From Xylocopa sonorina (lineage: Eukaryota > Arthropoda > Insecta > Hymenoptera > Apidae): a stretch of DNA of 64,000 nucleotides. The translations under genes were made by a program, and so were the position numbers. This document shows, one piece after another, positions 18,876 to 29,256 of this stretch (position 1 is the stretch's first letter; each line of letters opens with the position of its first letter). The notes beneath the pieces are model-generated. The model worked only from the letters and a program-made list of their open reading frames with translations, had not been told where the DNA came from and did not search any database. The stretch is from contig NW_027490488.1 of NCBI RefSeq assembly GCF_050948175.1, positions 62,001 through 126,000 of the forward strand, in the 5' to 3' direction.

Positions 18876-19693
18876 ATAAAAGAATCAAGTAAAACATTTT
18901 TAATAATTACGGATATGAAAAATACTTGAACATTCCAATAGAAAGATGTCTAAACAGGAGCTAGAAAAGTCAAACATTCAATTTCAATTCCAGAATTCAT
19001 CTATAAGAAGTAAAATGTTTCGAAAGCTTTAATTACAGTCTTTAATGCAAGCAGTTGGGCAGTATTTCAATTTTTAAGAAAATTGATGAAAGTCAACCCT
19101 TTTGAAGTGGTCAGAATCTTTGTCGTTTGAGCAATAAGTGAATAACAAATAACTGCATAAATTCCAGGCTTAAAAACTTATGGATTAAATCCTATGCAGA
19201 CTCGTTTATGAGCGAGTTACTAAATAATAATCCACACTAAGTAATCATTTTAAAACTTAAACGATTACATCTCGCGAACTTTCAAAGATATCAGAAGCGT
19301 GAAAAGTATGTGGTTTATCAAAAACTCTTCTAAAAGAACGGACGAAGCCAATAGAAATCTTTGTTGAAGTAAGCAAGTTCTAAAGTTCTAAGCAATGCGA
19401 TGGCCCTTATCTGCCTATGTCTCATAGCAAGTAAGTTCTGAATTTCTATGAAATCCGATGGAATTTCTCACTACTAACGTTTCAAAGTAAGTTCTCAAAT
19501 TCTCAGTTCTACGTTTAAAACTATGTGTGTCCTATATATATCTATGTAAAGTGATGGTTCCTATTAGTCGTGACGGAAACCTATATATAGTAAGTCAGGG
19601 AAGCTCGAAGGGGTTAATTATCTAAATGCTTTAAGGTGTAAAACGTACTTTAATCTAAAGCGATCCATCGTTCCAAGGTATCCGCTCACGTAC

Positions 19694-19940
19694 AACTTTT
19701 CTTGGGCGCCAGATGCTCAGAAAGTAGCAAAGGGATAGACTACACGACCCCGGGAACCCTGGGGCGGAACAACCCTTGAAACTTCGAAATGCTCCTCCCC
19801 TCGACTACGCCTAGCCAAGTACACACACTCAGGTCACGAGATACTGAAGTCACGGCATGTTTATTTATGGTCTCGACGTGGGTTTAACTAACAAGGACTA
19901 CGGGAAACTACGCAACACGCCGCAAATTACCGGGTAGTAT
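19694..19940 (-). mobile_element. Truncated LTR with PBS-like site at the end of unit 1
   Basis: On the minus strand the sequence ends GAGCA, then TC, then TGGCGCCCAAGAAAAG (from 19711 down). A CA-ended LTR, two spacer bases and TGGCGCCC is the classical junction of an LTR with a tRNA-Lys-type PBS. The ~225 bp before it (19714-19940) holds ATAAATAAA and would be the LTR, cut off by the satellite junction. No matching second LTR or gag/pol is seen in the unit, so this is at most a 5' fragment. Confidence 0.4.
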
Positions 19941-19946
19941 CTTTGG

Positions 19947-22494
19947 AAGTGAAGTCGAGGTATACATAATACTTCGCAATGAATATTATAGCTTATCTTG
20001 AAACCCAGAAGTGAGATGCTATGTTGCGTTTTAGAAGCACTGGAACTCTAATGCTTCGATACGTAGATATCTGGAAACGCATTTTCCTAGCAAGGAATTG
20101 TGGCGTTTTCATTCTTTTGTAGTATAGACGAGGTATACACATCACTTATCACCGAATATTATATCATAGCATGAAACATAGAAATGAGATGCGATATCGC
20201 ATCTAAGAAGCATTAGAACTCTAATGCTTCTTTACGTGGACAACTGGAAACGCTATTTCCAAAGAAGGAAGTGTCGCATTTACATTCATTGGTATTGTAG
20301 ACGAGGTATACATAACACTTCGCAATGAATATTATATCTTATCCTGACACATAGAAATGAGTTGTGATATGGCGTTTTAGGAAGCATTGGAACTCTATTG
20401 ATTCGATACGTAGACGTCTGGAAACGCTATTTCCTAGCAAGGAGGTGTGACATTTACAATCTTTTGAAGTGTAAACGAGGTATACATAACACTTCGCAAT
20501 GAATATTATATCTTATCATGAAACAGAGAAATGAGATGCGATATCGCGTTTTAAGAAGCATTAGAACTCTATTGCTTCGATACGTAGACGTGAGGAAACG
20601 CATTTCCTAGCAAGGATGTAAGGCATTTACATTCCCTTGAAGTGTAGACGAGGTATACATAACTCTTCGAAGTGAATATTATATCTTAACAAGAAACATA
20701 GAAATGACATGCGATATCGCGTTTAATGAAGCATTAGACCTCTATTGCTTCGATACGTAGACACCTGGAAACACTATTTCCTAGCAAGGAAGTGTGGCAC
20801 TTACATTCTTTTGAAGTGTAGACGAGGTATACATAACACTTCGCAATGACTATTATATCATATCATGAAACATAGAAATAAGATGAGCTATCACGTTTTG
20901 AGAAGCATTAGAACTCTATTGCTTCGATACGTGGACATCTGGAAACACAATTGCTAGCAGGGAAGTGTGGCATTTACATTCTTTTGATGTGTAGACGTGA
21001 TATACATAGCACTTCGCAATGAATATTACATCTTATCATGAAACAGAAGTGAGATGCGATATCGCGTTTTAAGAAACATTATATCATACCAGACACTTCG
21101 CAATGAATATTATACCTTATCATGAAACACAGAAACGAGTTGCGACATCGCGAATTCAGAAGCATTAGAACTCTATTGCTTCCATTCGTATACATCTGGA
21201 AACGCATTTCCTAGCACGGAAGTGTGGCATTTACATTCTTCTGAAGTGCAGACGAGGTATACAAGGAAGTGTGGCATTTTCAATCTTTTGAAGTGTAGAC
21301 GTAGCATACATAACACTTTGCAATGAATATTATATCATATCGTGAAACATAGAACTAAGGTGCGTTATAGTGTTTTAAGAAGCATTATATCTCTATTGCT
21401 TCGATACGGAGAAATCTGGAAACGCTATTTCCTAGCAAGGAAGTGTGGCATTTACATTCTTTTAATGTGTAGACGAGTTAAACATAACACTCCGCAATGA
21501 CTACTACATCTTATCATGAAACATAGAAATGAGATGCAATGTCGCGTCTTAAGAAGCATTGGAACTCTATTGCGTCGATACGTGGACATCTGGAAACGCT
21601 ATCTCCAAGCAAGGAAGTGTGGCATTTACATTGTTTTGAAGTGCAGACAAGGTATACACAACACTTGGCAATGAATATTATATCTTGTCATGAAACATAC
21701 AATTGAGATTCGATATCGCGTTTTGAGGAGCATTAGATCCGAATTGCTTCCATACGTAGACTTCTGGAAACGCTATTTCCTAGCAGGGAAGTATGACTTG
21801 TACTTTCTTTTGAAGTGTAGACGAGGTATACATAAAACTTCGCAATGAATATTATATCTTATCATGAAACATAGAAGTGAGATGCGATATCGCGTTTTAG
21901 GAAGCATTAGAACTCTATCGCTGCGATACGTAGACATCTGCAAACGCTATATCCTAGCATGGAAGTGTCGCATTTGCACTCTTTTGAAGTGAATACGAGG
22001 TATACATAACACTCCACAATGTATATAATATCTTATCACGGAACATAGAAATGAAATGAGGCATCTCGTTTTAAGAAGCATTAGAACTCTATTGCTACGA
22101 TACGTAAACATCTGCAAACGCCATTTCCTGGCATGGAAGTGGCGCATTTACGTTCTTTTGATGTTAATACGAGAGATGCATAACACTGCACAATGAATAT
22201 TATATGTAATCATGAAACACAGAAATGAGGTGCGACATCGCGTTTTGAGAAGCATTTGAACTCTATTGCTACGATACGTAGATATCTGTAAACGCTATTT
22301 CCTAGGAAGGGAGTGTCGCATTTACAATCTCTTGAAGTGAATACGAGGTATACATAACACTCCACAATGAATATTATATCTCATCATGAAACATAGAAAT
22401 GAGATGCGGTATGACGATTTAAGAAGAACTAGAACTCTATTGCTTCCATACGTAGACATCTGCAAACGCTAATTGCTAGCAAAGTGTCGCATTT
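19947..22494 (+). repeat. 174-bp satellite block, F orientation (F2)
   Basis: About 14.5 monomers. Those next to the unit are of a subtype with GTGTAGACGAGGTATACATAACAC and GAAACGCATTTCC; those near the LTR are of the GTGAATACGAGG subtype. Damaged monomers occur at about 21078-21092 (about 100 bp lost) and 21263 (a short internal duplication). It ends at GTGTCGCATTT where LTR2 begins. Confidence 0.95.
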
Positions 22495-22855
22495 TGTGAC
22501 GTCAGGCGTACCGCCTGCCACCCTCAGTCCCCGCCCGCCAACCTCGACGTCCACAGATCAGCATCCGCATCTCCTCCAACATCCGGATGCCCTACACGCT
22601 GGCAACCCGCATGCTCGCCGCCACGGAACGGGGATGCGACGCCACACATACGCGAGGGAGGATTCCACTCCACGCTACGAAGATGAGGAGAGCTACAACG
22701 CCTGGAGCATCGAAAGGTAAGTTGCACGTCTTTGTACCCGGTAAATCGAGTATTGTCCGCCGACGAACCCAGCTCTGCGCAAATCGCGTCGATTTCGGGA
22801 ACGGCTACGAAAAGTGTCCACGTGACGAGCGCTTTCGCGACTTCAGGACATGACA
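22495..22855 (+). mobile_element. Internally deleted LTR (LTR2), plus strand
   Basis: It begins TGTGACGTCAGGCGTACC and ends GGACATGACA, the same termini as LTR1. Only ~205 bp of the 5' part and ~150 bp of the 3' part remain, fused near 22700-22706; about 1.1 kb, including TATA, hairpin and short ORF, is gone. It still carries CATCGAAAGGTAAGT (22711-22722). The satellite flips from F to R across it. Its outer junctions, read in reverse complement, match those of LTR1, so the two are copies of one insertion. Confidence 0.88.
22717..22722 (+). promoter_or_regulatory. GTAAGT splice-donor-like site in LTR2
   Basis: Same context as in LTR1 (CATCGAAAGGTAAGTTGCAC). It survives in this deleted LTR because it lies in the retained 3' segment. 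Confidence 0.35.
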
Positions 22856-24671
22856 CTTCAAAAAGATGTAAATGCGACACTTCCTTGCTAGAAAATAGCG
22901 TTTGCATATGTCTCCGTAACGAAGCAATACTGTTCTAGTGCTTCTTAAAACGAGATGTCGCATCTCATGTCTATGTTTCATGATCAGATATAATATTCAT
23001 TGCGAAGTGTCATGTATACCTCGTATTCACTTCAAAGGGATGTAAATGCGACACTTCCTTGCTAGGAAATAGCGTTTCCAGATGACTACGTGTCGAAACA
23101 ATAGAGTACTAATGATTCTTAAAATGCGATATCGCATCTCACTTCTATGTTACATGACAAGATATAATATTCATTGCGAAGTGTCATGTATACCTCGTAT
23201 TCACTTCAAAGGAATGTAAATGCGACACTTCGATGCTAGGAAGTAGCGTTTGCAGATGTTTACGTATCGTAGCAATAGGGTTCTAATGCTTCTTAAAACG
23301 CGATATCGCATCTCACTTCTATGTTTCATGATAAGATATAATATTCATTGCGAAGTGTCATGTATACCTCGTATTCACTTCAAAAGGATGTAAATGCGAC
23401 ACTTCCTTGCTAGGAAATAGCGTTTCCAGATGACTACGTGTCGAAACAATAGAGTACTAATGATTCTTAAAATGCGATATCGCATCTCACTTCTATGTTT
23501 CATGACAAGATGTTCATTGCGAAGTGTCATGTATACCACGATTTCACTTCACAAGGATGTAAATGCGACACATCCTTCCTAGGAAATATTGTTTGCAGAT
23601 GTCTACGTATCACAGCAATAGAGTTCTAATGCTTCTTAAAACGCGATATCGCACCTCACTTCTATGTTTCATGATAAGATATAATATTCATTGCGAAGTG
23701 TCATGTATACCTCGTATTCACTTCAAATGAATGTAAATGCCACACTTCCCTGCTAGGAAATAGCGTCCGCAGATGTCTACGTATCGAAGCAATAGCGTTC
23801 CAATGCTTCTTAGAACGAGATATCGCATCTCACTTCCATGTTTCATGATAAGATATAATATTCATTGCGAAGTGTCATGTATACCTCGTATTCACTTCAA
23901 CAGAATGTAAATGCGACACTTCCTTGCTAGGATGTAGCGTTTACGGATGTCTACGTATCGAAACAATAAAGTTCTAATGCTTCTTAAAACGAGATGTCGC
24001 ATCTGATTTCTCTGATTCATGATAAGATATAATATTCATTGCGCAGTGTCATGTATACCTCCTATTCACTTCAAAGGAATGTAAATGCGACTGTTCCTTG
24101 TTAAGAAATAGCGTTCGCAGATGTCTACGTATCGTAGCAACAGAGATCTATTACTTCTTAGAACGCGATATCGCATCTCGTTTCTATGTTTCATGATAAG
24201 GTATAATATTCATTGCGAAGTGTCATGTATACCTCCTATTCACTTCAACGGAATGTAAATGCGACACTTCCTTCCTAGGAAATAGCGTTTCCAGATATCT
24301 ACGTATTGAAGAATTAGATTTGCAAGGCTTCTTAAAACGCGATATCGCATCTCAGTACTATGTCTCATGATAAGATATAAAATTCATTGCAAAGTGTTAT
24401 GTATAGCTGGTCTACACTTCAAAAGAATGCAAATACCACACTTCCTTGCTAGGAAATGCGTTTTCAGATGTCTACGTATCGAAGGAATAGATTTCTAACG
24501 CTTCTTTAAACGCGATATCGCATCTCAATTCTGTGTTTCATGATAAGATATAATATTCATTGCGAAGTGTCATGTATTCTCGTCTACACGTCAAAAGAAT
24601 GTAAATGCAACACTTCCTTGGAAGGGAATAGCGTTTCCAGATGTCTACCAATCGAAGCAATAGAGTTCTAA
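22856..24671 (-). repeat. 174-bp satellite block, R orientation (R2)
   Basis: About 10.4 monomers. A two-monomer repeat is visible: the variant GTTTCCAGATGACTACGTG recurs 348 bp later (about 23075 and 23423). The last monomers carry the TGTATTCTCGTCTACAC and GGGAATAGCGTTTCCAG variants found next to every unit. It ends at GAGTTCTAATT at unit 2. Confidence 0.95.
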
Positions 24672-24723
24672 TTGGGAGGGGTAGAGATGCTTCTCACACC
24701 CGAGAACCATCCTGTTTGTCTCC

Positions 24724-25080
24724 ATGGACTATGACAGCGGTCTTATCGTTGCAGAGCTCTGGATCCTATCCTTCGGACTTCAGGGTCTCTTCTTGCTCAC
24801 TTCCCGACTCCTCCACCGTCGAGCCCGTCACGCTACCTCGGTGCACAGCCCTTCCGCGAACCTGCGGTCTTATTATCCGCCGAAGAGGCGTCTTATGGGT
24901 CGCTTCTTCCATCAGCTCGCCAGTCTAATCCGTAGAACGGAGAGTGAGAAACGAACAGGTGGGGGGGGGGGGGGGGGGGAAGGTTCTACCATCGTGTATT
25001 TCACGCTGCTCGCAAATACAGCTATCGCAATCGTCCGTGTCGCGCTTCTCGCATGGGTGGTGATCAGCGAGCTAGTCTAA
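24724..25080 (+). CDS. 118-aa hypothetical protein with Gly run, unit 2
   Basis: It starts MDYDSGLIVAELWILSFG in a good context (TCTCCATGG). A hydrophobic segment near residues 7-25 is followed by a basic stretch (SRLLHRRARHATS), then YYPPKRRLMGRFFHQLASL, a Gly run encoded by a 19-G tract, and a second hydrophobic segment (STIVYFTLLANTAIAIV). The frame depends on the tract length. Unit 3 has the same length and stays open; unit 1 does not. Changes between copies are largely amino-acid-changing, which argues against selection. I do not recognise it, and it may be a chance ORF. Confidence 0.25.
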   Translation: MDYDSGLIVAELWILSFGLQGLFLLTSRLLHRRARHATSVHSPSANLRSYYPPKRRLMGRFFHQLASLIRRTESEKRTGGGGGGGEGSTIVYFTLLANTAIAIVRVALLAWVVISELV

Positions 25081-25188
25081 CCGTAGCAGGGGGGGGGGGG
25101 ATGAGCGAGCCTTGTGACTTCACCACGTCACAGTACAAACAAATTTGCGATTAAGTAGCTATGTGTTCAAATTCAATTCCGAATAATG

Positions 25189-26213
25189 CACTGAAAAGCA
25201 TCACAGATAACAAACGGCAAGATGGTAGCGACACCATGCCGGCACTATATTGCCACTTCCGAGGAGTGTCAACTGATTCGTAGTCATCTGTGACCGGATT
25301 AGTTGACTAAAATGCCAGAACGTGTTACCAGCACGTTCTAGACAAGCGAATCGCGCAGAACCAGCACCATGGTGACACGCGTATCATCGCTCCATTCATG
25401 AATCTCCTCAGCAATGACGCAGGATCACATTTGGCAATGGGGAACCTGTGCTTTCATACAAATTAGAACCGTTAGATGTCAGTAGATGTTCAGCATATGA
25501 GTATTGATAGACATTTTGATGGTCGTTTTCCTATATTTATAGTTATTGAGCGAGTCGTATATATTTCTTTTAATCCATCATAGACTAAAAATATTATTTA
25601 TAAAAAAACTATTACGTATAAAATAAAAATTCATGCTGTTGCGTCCCTAACTTCGCCTTGTGTAATTTTTGAAATAACATGCTCTCATCGTATTTAATGT
25701 AACCCTCAATTGCATGAATTTGTAACAATAAATTGACGAAAATATATATAAAATAAGTGTATATATTTTTATGACAAAGTAATTATCGACTTTATGGAAA
25801 AAATCGCCCTATCGAGCTAGTTTATAGAAAATAATAAAATCGAGTTCTTATATCTTTGTTTTGTGCCGGTGTATCTATTTTGGAATCAAGATAAATAAAT
25901 TGCACAGGTTAGTCATTTTTCATATTTGCTTATCATTTTTATGGAAACAGCTTCCCCATTAGTAAATGTCAGCCTACGCCACAACCACGCGTGTAGCTAT
26001 GGTGATCTGATAGTGTCATTGTCACGGCCGTGTAGCCCGTGTGCTATATCTCGGTGCTTTAATAGTGCCGTGATACGAATGCCGCCCCAGTACTAACAGT
26101 ATGCCATTTCGAAAGCTGAGTAGGAGCACTTTGTTGGCACAGTTCTGTCACGGAATTCGTTCCATCCGTTGTCATTGGCGTGCCAATCGCTGGCTGTTTG
26201 GGATATTATAGTG
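25189..26213. mobile_element. Candidate CACTA-like insertion, unit 2 copy
   Basis: Same boundaries as in unit 1 (offset 9311). The left terminus is mutated to CACTG; the right terminus TAGTG is kept. It was duplicated with the unit and did not insert separately. Confidence 0.28.
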
Positions 26214-26898
26214 CATGAGGCAGACTTGTTCCTTATCATCGTCAAGGACATGGATTTTCACTCCCCCCTTTTTGAATTTTTTAAATTATTGTTTGGAATT
26301 ATTGCCGTTTCTGTATCTCTATGACCGCATTGTGGATTCAATTTATGTACGATCTTTTTGGTCTTCATCTTTTGTTACATGTAATATTATATATGTGATG
26401 CACGTTTGATACGTAATGCTCCGATTTGTAAGCCTCAGATACTTTTATTCTTTGGTAAAGCAACTTATTCGATTAATATATATTTATTAGACATAGATAT
26501 AAACAATTAGAAAAATGTTATTAAAACGCTATTAAATATGTTGTTGCAATTATATATTTAAGGTCTGAAGATGTAGATGCAATTAATGTCCGATATTTTA
26601 CGTGATCCAATCGACGTATCGAGTGAGGCTATGAAATATAAAAATCTCTTACTATTCTTCGACCCCTTTACATGTTAAATGAATGATTAGTTCTGCAAGA
26701 CAAGAAGCCTGAATTAGTGAGATATCTAGGAACGTAAGTAATTTGTAAGTAACACATCTTTTCTCTTTGAAATATTTGCCTTTGCATAGAATAGAACGTA
26801 TAGATATAATTGCCTGTTTTGTACCCATTTCGGTCCAATTCTATTATAGCCTTTGAGCAGACGTAATATTGATTATACTTGATTTTTGCAATAGTTCT

Positions 26899-27395
26899 TT
26901 AATTAACAGATTTTATTAACCTAGAATAATCATTTGACGGATGTATCAATCTACTTTGTAGCTCCATCAGTTTCTTTTTCTGCTCGCTACTTTCCATTTT
27001 CAGTTCCGTATACTTATCCTTTATCACCATCATATATGATGCGTAAAATTACAAAAACTTTTTGTCCTCAAATTTTGCGGATATTTCAATTAAATTTCCT
27101 TTGATTAAATAAACGGAAATTAAAAAACAGTGGCACGTACCATTTCTTGGAAACGTTGTATCGTAATTTGCATCTGACTGTTTCGAAAGGCACGCACTTT
27201 ACTTAACGTTTGCAATGATTCGGTTAGCGAAGTAAAGTAATATTCTACTTTCGAAATTGTTGGCTCTTGTAATTCTAAGGCAAATATATTCATCTGCCGA
27301 CATCGTGAACATTGTTTTTTGGCAAAATTCTAGAAAAGCAATTATACTATAAGTAAAATAATAAACATCATAATATTAAATTTAACTCTGTTCAT
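26899..27395 (-). pseudogene. Broken copy of the small membrane protein gene, unit 2
   Basis: Equivalent to 17588-18084. Exon 1 has a TAG in place of the Trp codon at the end of the hydrophobic segment (minus strand, 27332-27330). The donor GTACGT and the exon 2 frame (DKYTELKMESSEQKKK) are kept. Confidence 0.3.
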
Positions 27396-27963
27396 CGTTG
27401 CCTTGTTGGACACATCCATAACAATATACAGGGTGGGGCAGTAATAATTAGCACCACAGATATCCACGAAACTATAAGTTTCATAGAAGTTTTTGCTAAT
27501 ATAAAATTGCACAGTACAAAGGGGCCATCCGTTGATGAAAATAGTTTTTTTGTAAGTGGAGTTATGTTGGACATATGAAGGTTACCTTCATTTTTTAAAA
27601 TGAATTGGTATGTCCATTCTTCCGTAATACGATAGAGCATTTTAAAGCAAGTTTAACGATCTGTAACATGAAGGCATTGAAGGTTACAAAAAGTAAAGAA
27701 AGGCGATAATACTCACGGTTTTGATAGTAAATGAAACATACGTATTGTAAACAGTGGTGGAAGGCGTAATACTTACCGTTTACTTCACTGTGAATAAACA
27801 CTTTTCGAAGGGCATTTCAGTAGTTTGCAGCATAAGTTAAACATGATAAGATTAGTATTGAAAAATCGGTTCGAATACGTTTGGTTAGGCTGTTCTTTGT
27901 GTCGTTCATTTTATAAGTACAGAGCTGCGGATTCCTGAGGACAGCTCACAAAATTGTTGAACT

Positions 27964-28186
27964 ATGGAAGATTATCATTGTGAATTTGAATCAAAAGGTA
28001 ATTAAATTCCATTAGATTGTAAACAGATCTCAATGTTTCATTTTAGATAGTAAGATTAAATACTCTTTACAAAACTACAAGAATGGATACATACCTTTCT
28101 GTTATTATTACTTCATAAAGAATTATAATTGCAATTATATAGTTCATTACGATAAAAAATATATCTCAAAAAATTCTAAATATTAA
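27964..28186 (+). CDS. Candidate two-exon small Tyr-rich protein gene, unit 2
   Basis: Same exon structure as 18653-18875 (donor GTAATT, acceptor TTCATTTTAG, 49-bp intron). Amino-acid differences include Cys to Tyr before KNGYIP and Phe-to-Ile and Glu-to-Lys changes near the C-terminus. The frame is open to the TAA that overlaps AATAAA. Tentative. Confidence 0.25.
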
Positions 28187-29002
28187 ATAAAAGAATCAAG
28201 TAAAACATTTTTAATAATTACGAATATGAAAAATACATGAACATTCCAATAGAAAGATGTCTAAACAGGAGCTAGAAAAGTCAAACATTCAATTTCAATT
28301 CCAGAATTCATCTATAAGAGGTAAAATGTTTCGAAAGCTTTAATTACAGTCTTTAATGCAAGCAGTTGGGCAGTATTTCAATTTTTAAGAAAATTAATGA
28401 AAGTTAACCATTTTGAAGTGGTCAGAATCTTTGTCGTTTGAGCAATAAGTGAATAACAAATAACTGCATAAATTCCAGGCTTAAAAACTTATGGATTAAT
28501 TCCTATGCAGACTCGTTTATGAGCGAGTTACTAAATAATAATCCACACTAAGTAATCATTTTAAAACTTAAACGATTACATCTCGCGAACTTTCAAAGAT
28601 ATCAGAAGCGTGAAAAGTATGTGGTTTATCAAAAACTCTTCTAAAAGAACGGACGAAGCCAATAGAAATCTTTGTTGAAGTAAGCAAGTTCTAAAGTTCT
28701 AAGCAACGCAATGTCCCTTATCTGCCTACGTCTCATAGCAAGTAAGTTCTGAATTTCTATGAAATCCGATGGAATTTCTCACTACTAACGTTTCAAAGTA
28801 AGTTCTCAAATTCTCAGTTCTACGTTTAAAACTATGTGTGTTCTATATATCTATGTAAAGTGATGGTTCCTATTAGTTGTGACGGAAACCTATATATAGT
28901 AAGTCAGGGAAGCTCGAAGGGGTTAATTATCTAAATGCTTTAAGGTGTAAAACGTATTTTAATCTAAAGCGGGCTATCGTTCCAAGGTATCCGCTCACGT
29001 AC

Positions 29003-29250
29003 AACTTTTCTTGGGCGCCAGCTGCTCAGAAAGTAGCAAAGGGGATAGACTACACGACCCCGGGAACCCTGGGGCGGAACAACCCTTGAAACTTCGAAAT
29101 GCTCCTCCCCTCGACTACGCCTAGCCAAGTACACACACTCAGGTCACGAGATACTGAAGTCACGGCATGTTTATTTATGGTCTCGACGTGGGTTTAACTA
29201 ACAAGGGCTACGAGAAACTACGCAAAACGCCGCAAATTACTGGGTAGTAT
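29003..29250 (-). mobile_element. Truncated LTR with PBS-like site at the end of unit 2
   Basis: The minus strand reads GAGCAGC, then TGGCGCCCAAGAAAAG from 29020 down, as in unit 1. The upstream ~230 bp is the LTR-like part. It was copied with the unit. Confidence 0.38.
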
Positions 29251-29256
29251 CTTTGG

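Larger units (their letters stand above)
15362..19946. repeat. Non-satellite unit 1 (4.58 kb, one of three copies)
   Basis: Near-identical copies (a few differences per 100 bases) lie at 24672-29256 (offset 9311) and 53135-57707 (offset 37772). All start at the same satellite phase, after GAGTTCTAAT. Contents in order: a GC-rich head with G tracts and a 118-codon ORF (frame-broken here), a candidate CACTA-like insertion, AT-rich sequence with two divergent two-exon gene candidates, about 700 bp of AT-rich sequence (18880-19600) in which I see no feature, then a minus-strand PBS and truncated LTR at the right end. The satellite is R on its left and F on its right. Confidence 0.9.
24672..29256. 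repeat. Non-satellite unit 2 (4.58 kb)
   Basis: Copy of unit 1 at an offset of about 9311. It holds the intact 118-codon ORF (24724-25080), G tracts (24961-24979, 25089-25100), the CACTA-like candidate (25189-26213; left end CACTG), the minus-strand gene candidate with a nonsense codon (26899-27395), the plus-strand candidate (27964-28186) and the minus-strand PBS/LTR end (PBS from 29020 down). The F satellite follows. Confidence 0.9.

Noticed and set aside
15362..19946. The 4.58-kb unit as a complete LTR retrotransposon
   Set aside because: Only one LTR-like end with a PBS is seen. There is no second LTR, polypurine tract, gag or pol.
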